Assembly: GCF_013374115.1 (NCBI RefSeq)
Contig: NZ_AP022673.1
Span: 710,501-774,500, forward strand
Source of the DNA: Sphingomonas sp. HMP9
GTDB taxonomy: Bacteria > Pseudomonadota > Alphaproteobacteria > Sphingomonadales > Sphingomonadaceae
Direction: 5' to 3'
DNA: 64,000 bases
This document shows positions 18,115 to 27,324 of this stretch, one piece after another (position 1 is the stretch's first letter; the number at the start of each line of letters is the position of its first letter). The notes below the pieces were generated by a model. It was not told where the DNA came from. It did no database searches and saw nothing but the letters and a program-made list of their open reading frames with translations. The position numbers and the translations under genes were made by a program.

Positions 18115-19724
18115 CGCCGCAACACCAGCCCCGACAGCGGCGGCAGGCCGGTCGTGTCGGTGCTCTCGGTGGCGAAAAGACAGTCGCCATCGGTCGCGAT
18201 CCCGGTCGGCCAGTCGCGTGGCTGCTCGCCTAGATTGAACGCGCAGAGTAGAGTCTCGTCATCGCAGATGCGTTCAAACGCGATCACTGCGTCGTCGCTG
18301 TGCACGATCCGCAGGCTGCCCGTCCGCAGCGCGGGATGCGCCTTCCGCGCGGCGATCAGCGTCCGGGTCCAGTGCAGCAGCGACGTCGCGTCCGCTTCCT
18401 GTACGTCGACTGCGATGGCCCGGTGGTCCTCGCCGAACGGTAGCCAGGGCTGCGTGCTGCCAAATCCGAGATCCGCTGCCGCGCCGATCCACGGCATCGG
18501 CGTGCGCGCGCCGTCGCGCGACAGCGTCAGCGGCCAGTTGGCGATCGCCTCGGGATCGAGCAGGTCGGCGAACGCGATGTCGACCTGCGTGAGCCCCAGT
18601 TCCTCACCCTGGTACAGGAAGATGTTGCCGCGCAGCGCGACCAGCAGCAGCATCTTCATCCGCGCGAACGCATCGCGCTGGTCGGGCGTCGTCCAGCGCG
18701 AGATCGCGCGTGGCGCATCGTGGTTCTCGAACGCCCAGCTCGGCCAGCCCAGACCCGGCGTATTGGGCCAGTTGCCGACCGCATCGACGATCAGCGCTGG
18801 CGTCAGGCGATCGGCGTACAGCAAGTCGAAGCCGTAGGCGCTGTTCAGCCGGCCGTTGCCGCCGGTGAACAGCTTCATCTCGCGGTCGCTGTCGTCGCCG
18901 CCGACTTCGGCGACGGTAAAGCCTGCGCCATATTCATCGAGCAGCGCGCGGATCCGCTCGATGAAGCCGACGATGTCCGGATGGCTCTGGTTGTGCAGCT
19001 TCTGCTGAAAATCGAACGAGCGGGTGCGGGCGCGGTTGGTCGCGGGCGCGGGCGGATTGTCGGTCAGCGCGGGGTTGTGCATCGCGAAGTTGATCGCATC
19101 GAGCCGGAAGCCGTCGACGCCGCGATCGAGCCAGAATTTCGCGGTCGCGATCAGCGCGTCCTGCACTGCGGGGTTATGCCCGTTAAGCTGCGGCTGCTCC
19201 CTTAGGAAATTGTGCATGTAATATTGGCCGCGCCGCGCATCCCAGGTCCAGGCCGGGCCGCCGAACACCGACTGCCAGTTCGACGGCGGCGTGCCGTCGG
19301 GCTTCGCATCCGCCCAGACATACCAGTCCGCCTTGTCGCTGCTGCGCGACGCGCGGCTCTGGCGGAACCAGTCATGCTCCTCCGACGTGTGCGAATAGAC
19401 CTGGTCGATGATGATCTTGAGGCCCAGCGCGTGCGCGCGCGCGATCAGCGCGTCGAAATCGTCGAGCGTGCCGAAGATCGGATCGACGTCGCGGTAATCC
19501 GACACGTCATAGCCAAAATCCTTCATCGGCGAGGCGAAGAACGGCGACAGCCACACTGCATCGACGCCGAGCGCGGCAACATAGTCGAGATTCGCGGTGA
19601 TGCCGTTCAGGTCGCCGATCCCGTCGCCATTCGCATCGGCGAAACTGCGCGGATAGATCTGGTAGATCGTCGCGCCCTTCCACCAGGGAAGGGCGGCGGC
19701 GGCTTCAAGCAATCGTGCAGGCAT
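18111..19724 (-). CDS. GH13 alpha-glucosidase / oligo-1,6-glucosidase type, cytoplasmic
   Basis: A 537-residue alpha-amylase-family enzyme without a signal peptide, so it acts on imported maltodextrins in the cytoplasm. ATG 19724 shares one base with the upstream stop (TGATG). The N terminus WWKGATIYQIYPRSFADANGD is that of the alpha-glucosidase/oligo-1,6-glucosidase/trehalose-hydrolase branch. Catalytic residues are Asp209 (GFRLDA), Glu273 (VAEVGG) and Asp336 (FENHDAPR). QVYSH is the second conserved region. In the operon it sits between the secreted amylase and halogenase copy 1. Exact linkage preference cannot be told by eye. Confidence 0.95.
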   Translation of the reverse strand: MPARLLEAAAALPWWKGATIYQIYPRSFADANGDGIGDLNGITANLDYVAALGVDAVWLSPFFASPMKDFGYDVSDYRDVDPIFGTLDDFDALIARAHALGLKIIIDQVYSHTSEEHDWFRQSRASRSSDKADWYVWADAKPDGTPPSNWQSVFGGPAWTWDARRGQYYMHNFLREQPQLNGHNPAVQDALIATAKFWLDRGVDGFRLDAINFAMHNPALTDNPPAPATNRARTRSFDFQQKLHNQSHPDIVGFIERIRALLDEYGAGFTVAEVGGDDSDREMKLFTGGNGRLNSAYGFDLLYADRLTPALIVDAVGNWPNTPGLGWPSWAFENHDAPRAISRWTTPDQRDAFARMKMLLLVALRGNIFLYQGEELGLTQVDIAFADLLDPEAIANWPLTLSRDGARTPMPWIGAAADLGFGSTQPWLPFGEDHRAIAVDVQEADATSLLHWTRTLIAARKAHPALRTGSLRIVHSDDAVIAFERICDDETLLCAFNLGEQPRDWPTGIATDGDCLFATESTDTTGLPPLSGLVLRR

Positions 19725-21526
19725 CAACGAGTCTCCGCGGCGCAGACGGCATAGCCGAACGCGGGCAGGGTGAGTGTCACACTGCCGGGAGCGGCAGCGC
19801 GAGGCGCGCACTGCCCGGCAAGTGTGGTGAAGCGCGTAGAGCCGGTCTCGACCTGCACGGCCTGCGTCAGCGGCTTGGCCGAGGTGTTGAACGCGAGCAG
19901 GGTTTCCGCACCCGTCGTCGGATCGAAGCGCGACACCGCGAGCAGGCCCGGCGTCTCGCTGCGGCTGCGGAGGAGCGTACGGCCCCGCGTGAGCGCCGGA
20001 TGCGCAATGCGGATCTTCGCGAGTTCGGCGATCTGGCGGAACAGCGGATTGGTCTCGCCGAAGCTCTCGGTCGCGGTCGTCTTGGTCGTGCCGAGCAGCC
20101 GATTGTCGTTATAGATCGCGACCCTCGATGCGAACATGTCCTCGCGCGCGTCCTGGTCGTTGCCGTCGCCGACGAAGCCCTGCTCGTCGCCCGAATAGAT
20201 CGTCGGCACGCCGCGCAACGTCAGCAGCATCGCGTTCGACAGCAGCACGCGCTTGAGCACTTCCGCGTCGGACGCCTGCGGGAACGCCTTCCGCACGAAC
20301 GTTGCGAAGCGGCCGTCGTCGTGGTTGCCGGTGAAGGTCGGCAGGATCGCCGCGGTGTCGACGCCCTTCGCATACAGCACGTCGCCGTCGAACAACGCCT
20401 CGAACGCATCGGTGCCGCGCGTACCCGCGACCGTCTCGACCACCGCCTGGCGGAACGCAAAGTCGAGCACCGCGGGCAGCTTGTCGACGACCGTGTGCTG
20501 CGCAAGCACGGCGGGGCGAAGCTCGTGATCCGAGACTTCGCCGAAGATGTGGAAGTTCGGGATCCCTTTCGCTTGTGCCCGCGTCAGCATCGCCGGCACG
20601 AACTGTGCCCAGAATTCGGGGTTCACGTGGCGCGCGGTATCGATGCGGAAGCCGTCGACCTTGAACCGGTCGATCCACGATCCGAAGATGTCGATCATCC
20701 CGCTCACGACGCGCGGATTTTCCGTCATCACGTCGTCGAGTCCCGAGAAATCGCCCATCGTCGAGCTCTCGTTCATGAAAGTCGTGTCGCCGCGATTATG
20801 GTAATAGATCGGGTCGTTGAGCCAGGCCGGCACCTTCACAGCACGCTCGGCAGCGGGCACGTACGGCGTGTAGGCATAGGTCGTGTCGGTCAGCTTGGCG
20901 AAGTTCGCCGCTGTCCGCACATCGTCACCCACAAACCCACCATTTAAAGCCTTGCCGCCGACACCGCCCTTGCGCTGGTACGGATACGCGGCGCGGTCGC
21001 GGTACGGGCAGGGCGCGCCGACCGAGCATTCGCGGTACTGGATCACGTCGGCGGTGTGGTTGATGATGATGTCCATATACACCTTCATCCCGCGTGCGTG
21101 CGCGGCGTCGACGAACGCGGTCATGTCGGCGTTGGTGCCAAGATGCGGATCGACCTGCGTGAAGTCGGTGATCCAATAGCCGTGATAGCCCGCGGACTCG
21201 TGACCCGGCGAACCCTGTACCGCCTTGTTCTTGAAGATCGGCCCGAGCCAGATCGCGGTCGCGCCGAGATGCTGGATATAGTCGAGCCGCTTGGTCAGGC
21301 CCTTCAGATCGCCGCCGTGGTAGAAGCCCTTCGCGGTCGGATCATAGCCCGTCTTCAACCGATCGCCGGCGATCCCGCCGCGATCGTTCGAAGGGTCGGC
21401 ATTCTCGAACCGGTCGGGCAGGACGAAGTAGATGACCTCGTCCTTCGGCGCGCGCGCGCGGTAGTCGGCGGGCGGCACGGCGGTCGCGCCGGACAACGCA
21501 AGCAGGATGGCGGCGGCGATGCTCAT
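19724..21526 (-). CDS. GH13 alpha-amylase, secreted
   Basis: A 600-residue exported alpha-amylase-family enzyme that would cut starch or maltodextrin outside the cytoplasm. ATG 21526 overlaps the halogenase copy 2 stop by ATGA and opens a signal peptide (MSIAAAILLALSGATA). The barrel has MDIIINHTAD, nucleophile Asp296 (DGFRIDTARHV), acid/base Glu330 (FHIFGEVSD) and Asp403 (FTGNHDD). A Cys-containing insertion (CSVGAPCPY) near residue 167 may form a disulfide. A C-terminal beta-domain is present. Subfamily membership (amylase, neopullulanase or cyclomaltodextrinase) is uncertain. Confidence 0.94.
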   Translation of the reverse strand: MSIAAAILLALSGATAVPPADYRARAPKDEVIYFVLPDRFENADPSNDRGGIAGDRLKTGYDPTAKGFYHGGDLKGLTKRLDYIQHLGATAIWLGPIFKNKAVQGSPGHESAGYHGYWITDFTQVDPHLGTNADMTAFVDAAHARGMKVYMDIIINHTADVIQYRECSVGAPCPYRDRAAYPYQRKGGVGGKALNGGFVGDDVRTAANFAKLTDTTYAYTPYVPAAERAVKVPAWLNDPIYYHNRGDTTFMNESSTMGDFSGLDDVMTENPRVVSGMIDIFGSWIDRFKVDGFRIDTARHVNPEFWAQFVPAMLTRAQAKGIPNFHIFGEVSDHELRPAVLAQHTVVDKLPAVLDFAFRQAVVETVAGTRGTDAFEALFDGDVLYAKGVDTAAILPTFTGNHDDGRFATFVRKAFPQASDAEVLKRVLLSNAMLLTLRGVPTIYSGDEQGFVGDGNDQDAREDMFASRVAIYNDNRLLGTTKTTATESFGETNPLFRQIAELAKIRIAHPALTRGRTLLRSRSETPGLLAVSRFDPTTGAETLLAFNTSAKPLTQAVQVETGSTRFTTLAGQCAPRAAAPGSVTLTLPAFGYAVCAAETR

Positions 21527-23037
21527 GCGCCGAGCCCTGCGGATGCGGCGCAATGCTGTGCGACGAACGCCGCATGGTCCTGCATCTGGCCAGCCTCGCG
21601 CGCATTCAGCTTGTCGATCGTATCCATGAATTCCCCCAGATCGCTCGTCGATATCGCGTCCGCCAGTGGGTGGTGGCCCGCCGGCATGATGCCTTGTCCC
21701 GCCAGCACCTGGAGCCAGCCGACTTCGGTAAACAACTCCTCATGCTCGCGGACGATGTGTCCGTTGCCGCGCCACAATTCGATCTTCGCGGCGAGCGTGT
21801 CGGGGACCGCCATGTCGCGGCACTGGCGCCAGAACGGCGTGTCGTCGCGCTCCGTCGCCTTATAGTGCAGGATGATGAAGTCGCGGATCCGGTCGTATTC
21901 GAAATCGCTCTGGCGGTTGAACTCGGCACGATCGGCGTCGGCGATCACGCGGCCCGGCAACAGCTTGAGCAGCCGCGAGATCGCCGACTGGATCAGGTGG
22001 ATGCTGGTCGATTCAAGCGGCTCCATGAACCCGGCGGCGAGCCCGAGCGCGACGACGTTGCGGTTCCACATCCGCTTGCGCCGACCGGTACGGAATTCGA
22101 TCGTCCGCGGGTCGGCCATCGCCGGCGTGTCGAGCCCGGCCAGCAACGTCGCGGTCGCTTCGTCCTCACTCATATGCGCGATGGAGAAGACGACGCCGTT
22201 GCCGGTGCGGTGCTGCAATGGGATGCGCCACTGCCAGCCCGCAGCGTTTGCAGTCGAGCGCGTGTAGGGCGTGAACGCATCGCTGCGCGCCGACGGCACC
22301 GCGATCGCGCGATCGCACGGCAGCCAATGCGTCCAGTCTTCATACCCGGTGCCGAGCGCCTCCTCAATCAGCAGCCCGCGAAAGCCGGTGCAGTCGACAT
22401 AAAGATCGGCAGCGACAGTCGTGCCGTCCTTAAGCACCAAGCCGGAGACATCGCCGCTCTCGCCGTCGCGCGTGACGCGGACGATCTTCCCCTCGATCCG
22501 GTTGACGCCGCGCGTCTCGGAATAGCGTCGCAGATAGCGCGCATAGAGGCCGGCATCGAAATGATAGGCGTACGGCATCGACGGCAGCGCGTGCGACGTT
22601 CGGGCAGGACCACGCTGCATCCGCTCGCCAAGCGCGGCGTGCGTGTTGAGCGAATAGGCGCCGAGATCGCCGGCCAGCCCGAGCGACCGCGCGCGCAGCC
22701 AATATTGGTGGAACGGCAACAGCCCGACGTCGCGCCCGACGTCGCCAAACGCATGCATGTAGCGATGCCCTGGCTTGAACCAGTCGACGAACTCGATGCC
22801 GAGCTTGAACGTGCCGCCGGTCGCGCGAAGGAACGCGTCCTCGTCGAGCCCAAGCGCGTCGTTGAACAAATGGATCTGTGGAATCGTCGCTTCGCCCACA
22901 CCGACCGTGCCGATTGCGTCGGACTCGATCAGGTCGATCTCGTATCCTGTCTCCAGGAACCGTGCGAAGGTGGCGGCGGCCATCCAGCCGGCGGTACCGC
23001 CACCGGCGATCACGATACGCAAAGGGTGATTGGCCAT
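21523..23037 (-). CDS. Tryptophan-halogenase-family flavoprotein (copy 2 of 2)
   Basis: A 504-residue paralogue of the gene at 16585-18114. FAD motif IVIAGGGTAGWMAA is at 8-21, the catalytic-lysine candidate is Lys78 (GTFKLGIEFVDW), and the WxWxIP motif is intact at 268-273 (WQWRIP). The two copies differ clearly outside these motifs, so this is not a recent tandem duplication and the substrates may differ. It is the first gene after the TBDR, 72 bp downstream of it and separated by a hairpin. It is followed by the secreted amylase with an ATGA overlap. Confidence 0.92.
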   Translation of the reverse strand: MANHPLRIVIAGGGTAGWMAAATFARFLETGYEIDLIESDAIGTVGVGEATIPQIHLFNDALGLDEDAFLRATGGTFKLGIEFVDWFKPGHRYMHAFGDVGRDVGLLPFHQYWLRARSLGLAGDLGAYSLNTHAALGERMQRGPARTSHALPSMPYAYHFDAGLYARYLRRYSETRGVNRIEGKIVRVTRDGESGDVSGLVLKDGTTVAADLYVDCTGFRGLLIEEALGTGYEDWTHWLPCDRAIAVPSARSDAFTPYTRSTANAAGWQWRIPLQHRTGNGVVFSIAHMSEDEATATLLAGLDTPAMADPRTIEFRTGRRKRMWNRNVVALGLAAGFMEPLESTSIHLIQSAISRLLKLLPGRVIADADRAEFNRQSDFEYDRIRDFIILHYKATERDDTPFWRQCRDMAVPDTLAAKIELWRGNGHIVREHEELFTEVGWLQVLAGQGIMPAGHHPLADAISTSDLGEFMDTIDKLNAREAGQMQDHAAFVAQHCAASAGLGA

Positions 23038-23078
23038 CGTCTACGTCCCCGCTTCGAGCCGCCAGTGCGGAGCATCTA

Positions 23079-23100
23079 CGGGGCGGCGTGAACCGCCCCG
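23079..23100 (-). other. Intercistronic hairpin between starch TBDR and halogenase
   Basis: An 8-bp perfect stem (CGGGGCGG / CCGCCCCG) with a 6-nt loop sits 9 bp after the TBDR stop. No U-run follows on the transcript, so it is not a classic terminator. It could protect the TBDR mRNA 3' end or attenuate read-through into the enzyme genes. Confidence 0.55.
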
Positions 23101-23109
23101 CTATAGGCA

Positions 23110-26061
23110 TCAGAACTTGTACGTGATGCCGACATAGTAGTCGCGACCATAACGCTGGTAATCGATCACCTGGCGCGGATCGTCGTTCTGATACGTCACG
23201 AACGGCCGGTCGGTCAGGTTCTTCGCCTGCGCCAGGATCGCGAAGTTCGCGAGCGGCCCCGACTGGAACTCATAGCCGATCTGCGCATCCAAAATGGCCT
23301 CGGACCGCGCGGTGCGGTAGGTCGGGTTGGCTGACAGACCCGCCACTTCGGCAAGGAAGCTCGAACGGTAGCGATAGTTCGCGCGCGCCTGGAAGCCCCA
23401 TTTCTCGAAATAGATGGTGCCGCTGGCGGTGTATTTGGACAGCCCGGGCAGCGTGATCGCTTGGGTCGGGTTGCTGCCGTACTTGATCGTCGACTGCGTA
23501 TAGTTGCCGCTTGCGAAGATACCGAACCCGTCGAGCGCGGACGTGATCGCCTTGAACGGCAGCGACACCGTGCCCTCGACGCCGAGCACTTCGCCGCGTC
23601 CGGTATTGGCGGGCGACGAGACGTTGCCGATGGTCTGGCCGGCCGCGATCACCTGCGCCTGCTGCGCCGCGGTCAGTGCGGGCAACAGTGCCGAGAAGTC
23701 ATAGGCCAACGCGTTGTTCGGATCGACGAAGTCGGTGAGGTGCTTGAAATAGCCCGACAGCGCGACATAGCCGCCACCGTTGAAATACTTCTCGAACGAC
23801 AGATCGATGTTGGTCGACTGATACGGCTTCAGATTGACGTTGCCGCCGGTCGACGTGAACACCGGGAACAGCCCGGCCGGCGTCTGGCCGATATTGGTCA
23901 GATTGATCGCAACGTCCTGCGTGACGCGCTCCTGGTCCAGGCGCGGGCGCACCATGGTCTGCGAGGCGCCAACCTTGACGAAGCCCAACGGGATCAGTTC
24001 GACCGACATCGTCGCCGACGGCAGGAAGTTGGTGTACTTCACCGACTGCGTTACTGGTGCGATCGTCACCGCGCCACCGACGACGCTGGCGATCTGCCCA
24101 GTCGAGCTCTGGTCCGAATGCACGACCTGCGCACCGATCGAGCCCTTGAGCGGCTTGTCGCCGACCAGGCCGTCGATCGTGACCTTGGCATAGCCGGTCC
24201 AGATCTTCTCGAGCACGACATTGTCACGGACCAGCGCGGACGGCCGCCCATTGAACGCCGCGTTAAGCGCGTTGTTATAGAGGTACAGCGGATCGAGCGT
24301 CAGCATCTGCGGGATGCCAAGGTAATCGAGTGCCACGTTCTTGCCGAGCAGTGCGTCGTTTGGCACGTTGCCGCTCAGCGGCGAATTGCTCGCCACGGTG
24401 CAGTTGGTGCCGCCGCCCGTCGGGCACAGGAAATAGGAGGTGTACGCGCTGGTCTTCTTGCGCTGGCTATAGTTGCCGCCGGCTTCCCAGCCCTTGACCA
24501 CGCTATCCGAGAATTCGCCGTTGAGGCTGGCGCGCAGCGACTTCAGATCGTCCTTGAAGCTCGGCCGGTTGAGGAAGCCCGACTGGACGACCTGCTGTGT
24601 GCCGTTGTTGCCCCACCCTTGCGGATCGGTCAGCTTGAAGATGTTGGTGTTGGTGTAATCGAGCGTCGGCGAGAAGGTGTAGGTGCCGTTGCCGTTCTGC
24701 TTGACGGAGACGGTATCTGCCACGCCGCTCTTGGCGAAACCGGTGCCGGTATTGGTCTCGAGCAGGAAGTCGGTGCGCTTCGCACGGCTCCAGCTTGCAT
24801 CGACGTTGAGGTGGATGCTCTCGGTCAGCTTGAGATCGTTGTTCCAGCCGAGCGAGAAATTGTCCGCCTTGCGCTGGTTATAATCGTTGCGCTGGACCGC
24901 AAAGACATTGCTGAACGTCGCGCCGGTGGCAAAGCCGTTGCTGACCGTCACTCCGGAAACGGTCGTGCCGCCGGGCGAGGTCGGCGTCGTCAACTGACCC
25001 GCCAGCGGGAATTCAATGCCGCGCAGGATCTGCGTTTCCTCGAAGTGCGAATACAGCGCGTCGAAGGTCGAGTGGAAGCTGTCGGACGGCTGCCACTCGA
25101 TCGTTGCGACGCCGCCATAGCGCTTGAGTTCGTTCGACTGGACGTACGGCTTGGCGCCGTTGAGCAGGAACGGATCGGCCGCAGTGCCGGTGCCGCTATA
25201 GCCCCATGCGTTGTACCGCTCGTCTTGCGACGGCGTCTGCGTCGCCGACACGCCGATCGCGATGCCCAGCGTGTCGTTGGCGAACTTGTCGACATAGGTC
25301 GCCGACGCACGATAGCCGTAGCGCGTGCCATCGGGATTGAGCTTGTCGATGCCGTTCATCTGCGCGCGTGCGCTGACCGCAATGATCCGGTGCGCCTGGT
25401 CGAGCGGACGCAGCATGCGCAGGTCGACCGTGCCGGCGACACCCGCGGCGATCAGCGAGGCGTCGGCCGACTTGTAGACGTTGACGGTCTTGAAGAATTC
25501 CGACGGATATTGGTCGAACTCGACGCCCCGATTGTCGCCGGTCGTGACCTGTTCGCGGCCGTTGAGCAGCGTGGTCGAGAAATCGGGACCAAGGCCGCGG
25601 ATCGACAGGCGCTGGTCGCGGCCTTCGAGACGCTGTGCGGTCACGCCGGGCAGTCGAGCGAGCGAGTCCGCGATCGACACGTCGGGCAGCTTGCCGACGT
25701 CTTCGGCCGAGATCGAGTCGACGATCAGGACCGACTGGCGCTTGATCTTGGCGGAGGATTCCAGGCCGGCGCGGATGCCGGTGACGACGATCTCGTCACC
25801 GCCGGCCGCATCGTCCTGCGGAGCAGGCGGCGCGGCATCGGCGGGCTGCGGCGTCGGTGCGGCGACGGTCGGTACCGCATCGACCTGCGCGGGTGCGGTC
25901 GAATTCGCGTTTGGCGTGCCGGGCGTCGCCTGCGCGAACACGGCCTGGCCAGGCAGGATCAGCGCGGCGGCGAGCGCGGTGGCGCTGACCCGGAGCGCGA
26001 GGCGGCTGTGCGCGGAAACGCCGGTCGTGGCGCGCGCGCGGCACGGTGCAAAATTGCTCAT
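23110..26061 (-). CDS. TonB-dependent receptor for starch/maltodextrin uptake (MalA-like by context)
   Basis: A 983-residue outer-membrane receptor. ATG 26061 follows AAAGGGG and opens a long signal peptide ending PGQAVFAQ. After an Ala/Pro/Gln linker the plug begins GDEIVVTGIRAGLESSAKIKR, the start typical of the large carbohydrate-type TBDRs of Caulobacter and sphingomonads. DVGKLPDVSIADSLARLPGVTAQR and RGLGPDFSTTLLNGREQVT follow. The barrel ends GRDYYVGITYKF with the expected terminal Phe. It heads the halogenase/amylase gene set and diverges from a LacI regulator. Caulobacter MalA is the obvious functional parallel; substrate assignment is by context. Confidence 0.93.
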   Translation of the reverse strand: MSNFAPCRARATTGVSAHSRLALRVSATALAAALILPGQAVFAQATPGTPNANSTAPAQVDAVPTVAAPTPQPADAAPPAPQDDAAGGDEIVVTGIRAGLESSAKIKRQSVLIVDSISAEDVGKLPDVSIADSLARLPGVTAQRLEGRDQRLSIRGLGPDFSTTLLNGREQVTTGDNRGVEFDQYPSEFFKTVNVYKSADASLIAAGVAGTVDLRMLRPLDQAHRIIAVSARAQMNGIDKLNPDGTRYGYRASATYVDKFANDTLGIAIGVSATQTPSQDERYNAWGYSGTGTAADPFLLNGAKPYVQSNELKRYGGVATIEWQPSDSFHSTFDALYSHFEETQILRGIEFPLAGQLTTPTSPGGTTVSGVTVSNGFATGATFSNVFAVQRNDYNQRKADNFSLGWNNDLKLTESIHLNVDASWSRAKRTDFLLETNTGTGFAKSGVADTVSVKQNGNGTYTFSPTLDYTNTNIFKLTDPQGWGNNGTQQVVQSGFLNRPSFKDDLKSLRASLNGEFSDSVVKGWEAGGNYSQRKKTSAYTSYFLCPTGGGTNCTVASNSPLSGNVPNDALLGKNVALDYLGIPQMLTLDPLYLYNNALNAAFNGRPSALVRDNVVLEKIWTGYAKVTIDGLVGDKPLKGSIGAQVVHSDQSSTGQIASVVGGAVTIAPVTQSVKYTNFLPSATMSVELIPLGFVKVGASQTMVRPRLDQERVTQDVAINLTNIGQTPAGLFPVFTSTGGNVNLKPYQSTNIDLSFEKYFNGGGYVALSGYFKHLTDFVDPNNALAYDFSALLPALTAAQQAQVIAAGQTIGNVSSPANTGRGEVLGVEGTVSLPFKAITSALDGFGIFASGNYTQSTIKYGSNPTQAITLPGLSKYTASGTIYFEKWGFQARANYRYRSSFLAEVAGLSANPTYRTARSEAILDAQIGYEFQSGPLANFAILAQAKNLTDRPFVTYQNDDPRQVIDYQRYGRDYYVGITYKF

Positions 26062-26154
26062 GAATACCCCTTTGGCGGGAGTGATCCCGCGCATCCTCAA
26101 TGACTTGTGTCGGTAGCCTCGACGTCGTGCTTTCGCGTCGATTGTCGCAAGCCG

Positions 26155-26183
26155 GCTATATTTCGGGTGGGGGCGTTGCAAAA
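26155..26183 (-). promoter_or_regulatory. Candidate promoter of the starch TBDR operon
   Basis: On the minus strand, TTTTGC (26183-26178) and TATAGC (26160-26155) are separated by 17 bp and lie about 94 bp upstream of the TBDR start. The -35 element overlaps the left arm of the 11-bp inverted repeat described separately, so a protein bound there could control it. Confidence 0.35.
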
Positions 26184-26232
26184 GAGACGGGCATACGTAT
26201 TCACTGGTTCATGCAGACCCTGTCTCTTTTGC
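26178..26232. promoter_or_regulatory. Inverted repeat enclosing an ATACGTAT palindrome, likely operator region
   Basis: GCAAAAGAGAC at 26178-26188 is repeated in exact inverted orientation at 26222-26232, 33 bp apart. Between them at 26191-26200 is GCATACGTAT, containing the 8-bp palindrome ATACGTAT with the central CG usual in LacI-family operators. The block lies between the divergent TBDR and LacI genes. Confidence 0.5.
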
Positions 26233-26257
26233 ACCACTCTTGCCCGCCCAGGCGCCA

Positions 26258-27283
26258 ATGACGGGCCGCCGACCGACATCGTTCGACATCGCGCAACTCG
26301 CGGGCGTGTCGCAGCCGACCGTGTCGCGTGCGCTGCGCGGATCGAAGTCGGTCAATGCACAGACCCGCCAGCGGATCGAGGCGATCGCGCAAAGTTTGCA
26401 CTATGCCGTCGACAAGCATGCATCGTCCTTGCGCAGCCAGTCGTCGAACACGCTGGCGCTGCTGTTCTTCGAGGAGCCGGCCGAAGACGAATCGACGATC
26501 AACCCGTTTTTCCTGTCGATGCTGGGATCGATCACGCATGCCTGCGCCCGCGAGGGCTACGACTTGCTGATCTCGTTCCAGCAATTGTCGGGCGACTGGC
26601 ACGTCGACTACCAGGACAGCCGCAAGGCCGACGGGATCATCCTGCTGGGCTATGGCGACTATGAAGCCTATCGCGCCCGGCTGGATCACCTCACCGAACA
26701 GGGGACCAAGGTGGTGCGATGGGGCGCGGTCGGCACCGGGCCGGCGGGCATCACGGTCGGCTCGGACAACCGCGGCGGCGGCGAGGCGGCGACGGCGCAC
26801 CTGATCGCGCGCGGGCGGCGCCGGATCGCGTTCCTGGGGGCGGCCGATGGGCGATATCCCGAACTGGAAGACCGCTATCTCGGCTACCGGGACGCGTTGG
26901 CAGCCGCGGGAATGGCGGTGGACGACGCGCTGCAGGTCGATGCGATCACCACCGAAGATGCCGGACAGGACGCGATCGCGGAACTGACGCGGCGTGGTGC
27001 GACGTATGACGCGATCTTCGCGGCAAGCGACGCCATCGCGATCGGCGCGATGCGCGCGCTGGCGGCCGCCGGGCGATCGATCCCCGACGACGTCGCGATC
27101 GTCGGTTTCGACGACATCGCCTCTGCGCAACTCACCAACCCACCGCTCACGACCGTAACGCAGGATGCGCGCCGGGCAGGGGAGGCGTTGGTGCGGACCC
27201 TGCTGGCCAATTTACGCGGCGAGGTGGCGGAGGATCCGCCCTTGCCGACACGATTGGTAATTCGCGCGAGCAGCGGGGCGTAG
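26258..27283 (+). CDS. LacI-family transcriptional regulator of the starch locus
   Basis: A 341-residue sugar-responsive repressor. ATG 26258 was chosen since the helix-turn-helix (FDIAQLAGVSQPTVSRALRG) starts about 9 residues in, as is normal; a TTG at 26240 is an upstream alternative. The hinge region (RQRIEAIAQSLHYAVD) and the periplasmic-binding-like effector domain (SDNRGGGEAATAHLIARGRRRIAFLG; FAASDAIAIGAMRAL; IVGFDDIASAQLTNPPLTTV) are complete. Divergent from the TBDR and near the transporter, it resembles Caulobacter MalI in placement. It probably binds the GCATACGTAT-like sites at 26191 and 28046; this is inference. Confidence 0.95.
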   Translation: MTGRRPTSFDIAQLAGVSQPTVSRALRGSKSVNAQTRQRIEAIAQSLHYAVDKHASSLRSQSSNTLALLFFEEPAEDESTINPFFLSMLGSITHACAREGYDLLISFQQLSGDWHVDYQDSRKADGIILLGYGDYEAYRARLDHLTEQGTKVVRWGAVGTGPAGITVGSDNRGGGEAATAHLIARGRRRIAFLGAADGRYPELEDRYLGYRDALAAAGMAVDDALQVDAITTEDAGQDAIAELTRRGATYDAIFAASDAIAIGAMRALAAAGRSIPDDVAIVGFDDIASAQLTNPPLTTVTQDARRAGEALVRTLLANLRGEVAEDPPLPTRLVIRASSGA

Positions 27284-27324
27284 CCAGCAGCTCGTGTGCG
27301 TTCCACCTATCCCGTTCTGCCCAT

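Noticed and set aside
26178..26232. Reading the 11-bp inverted repeat as a terminator
   Set aside because: It lies between two divergent genes, has a 33-nt loop and no U-run after either arm.
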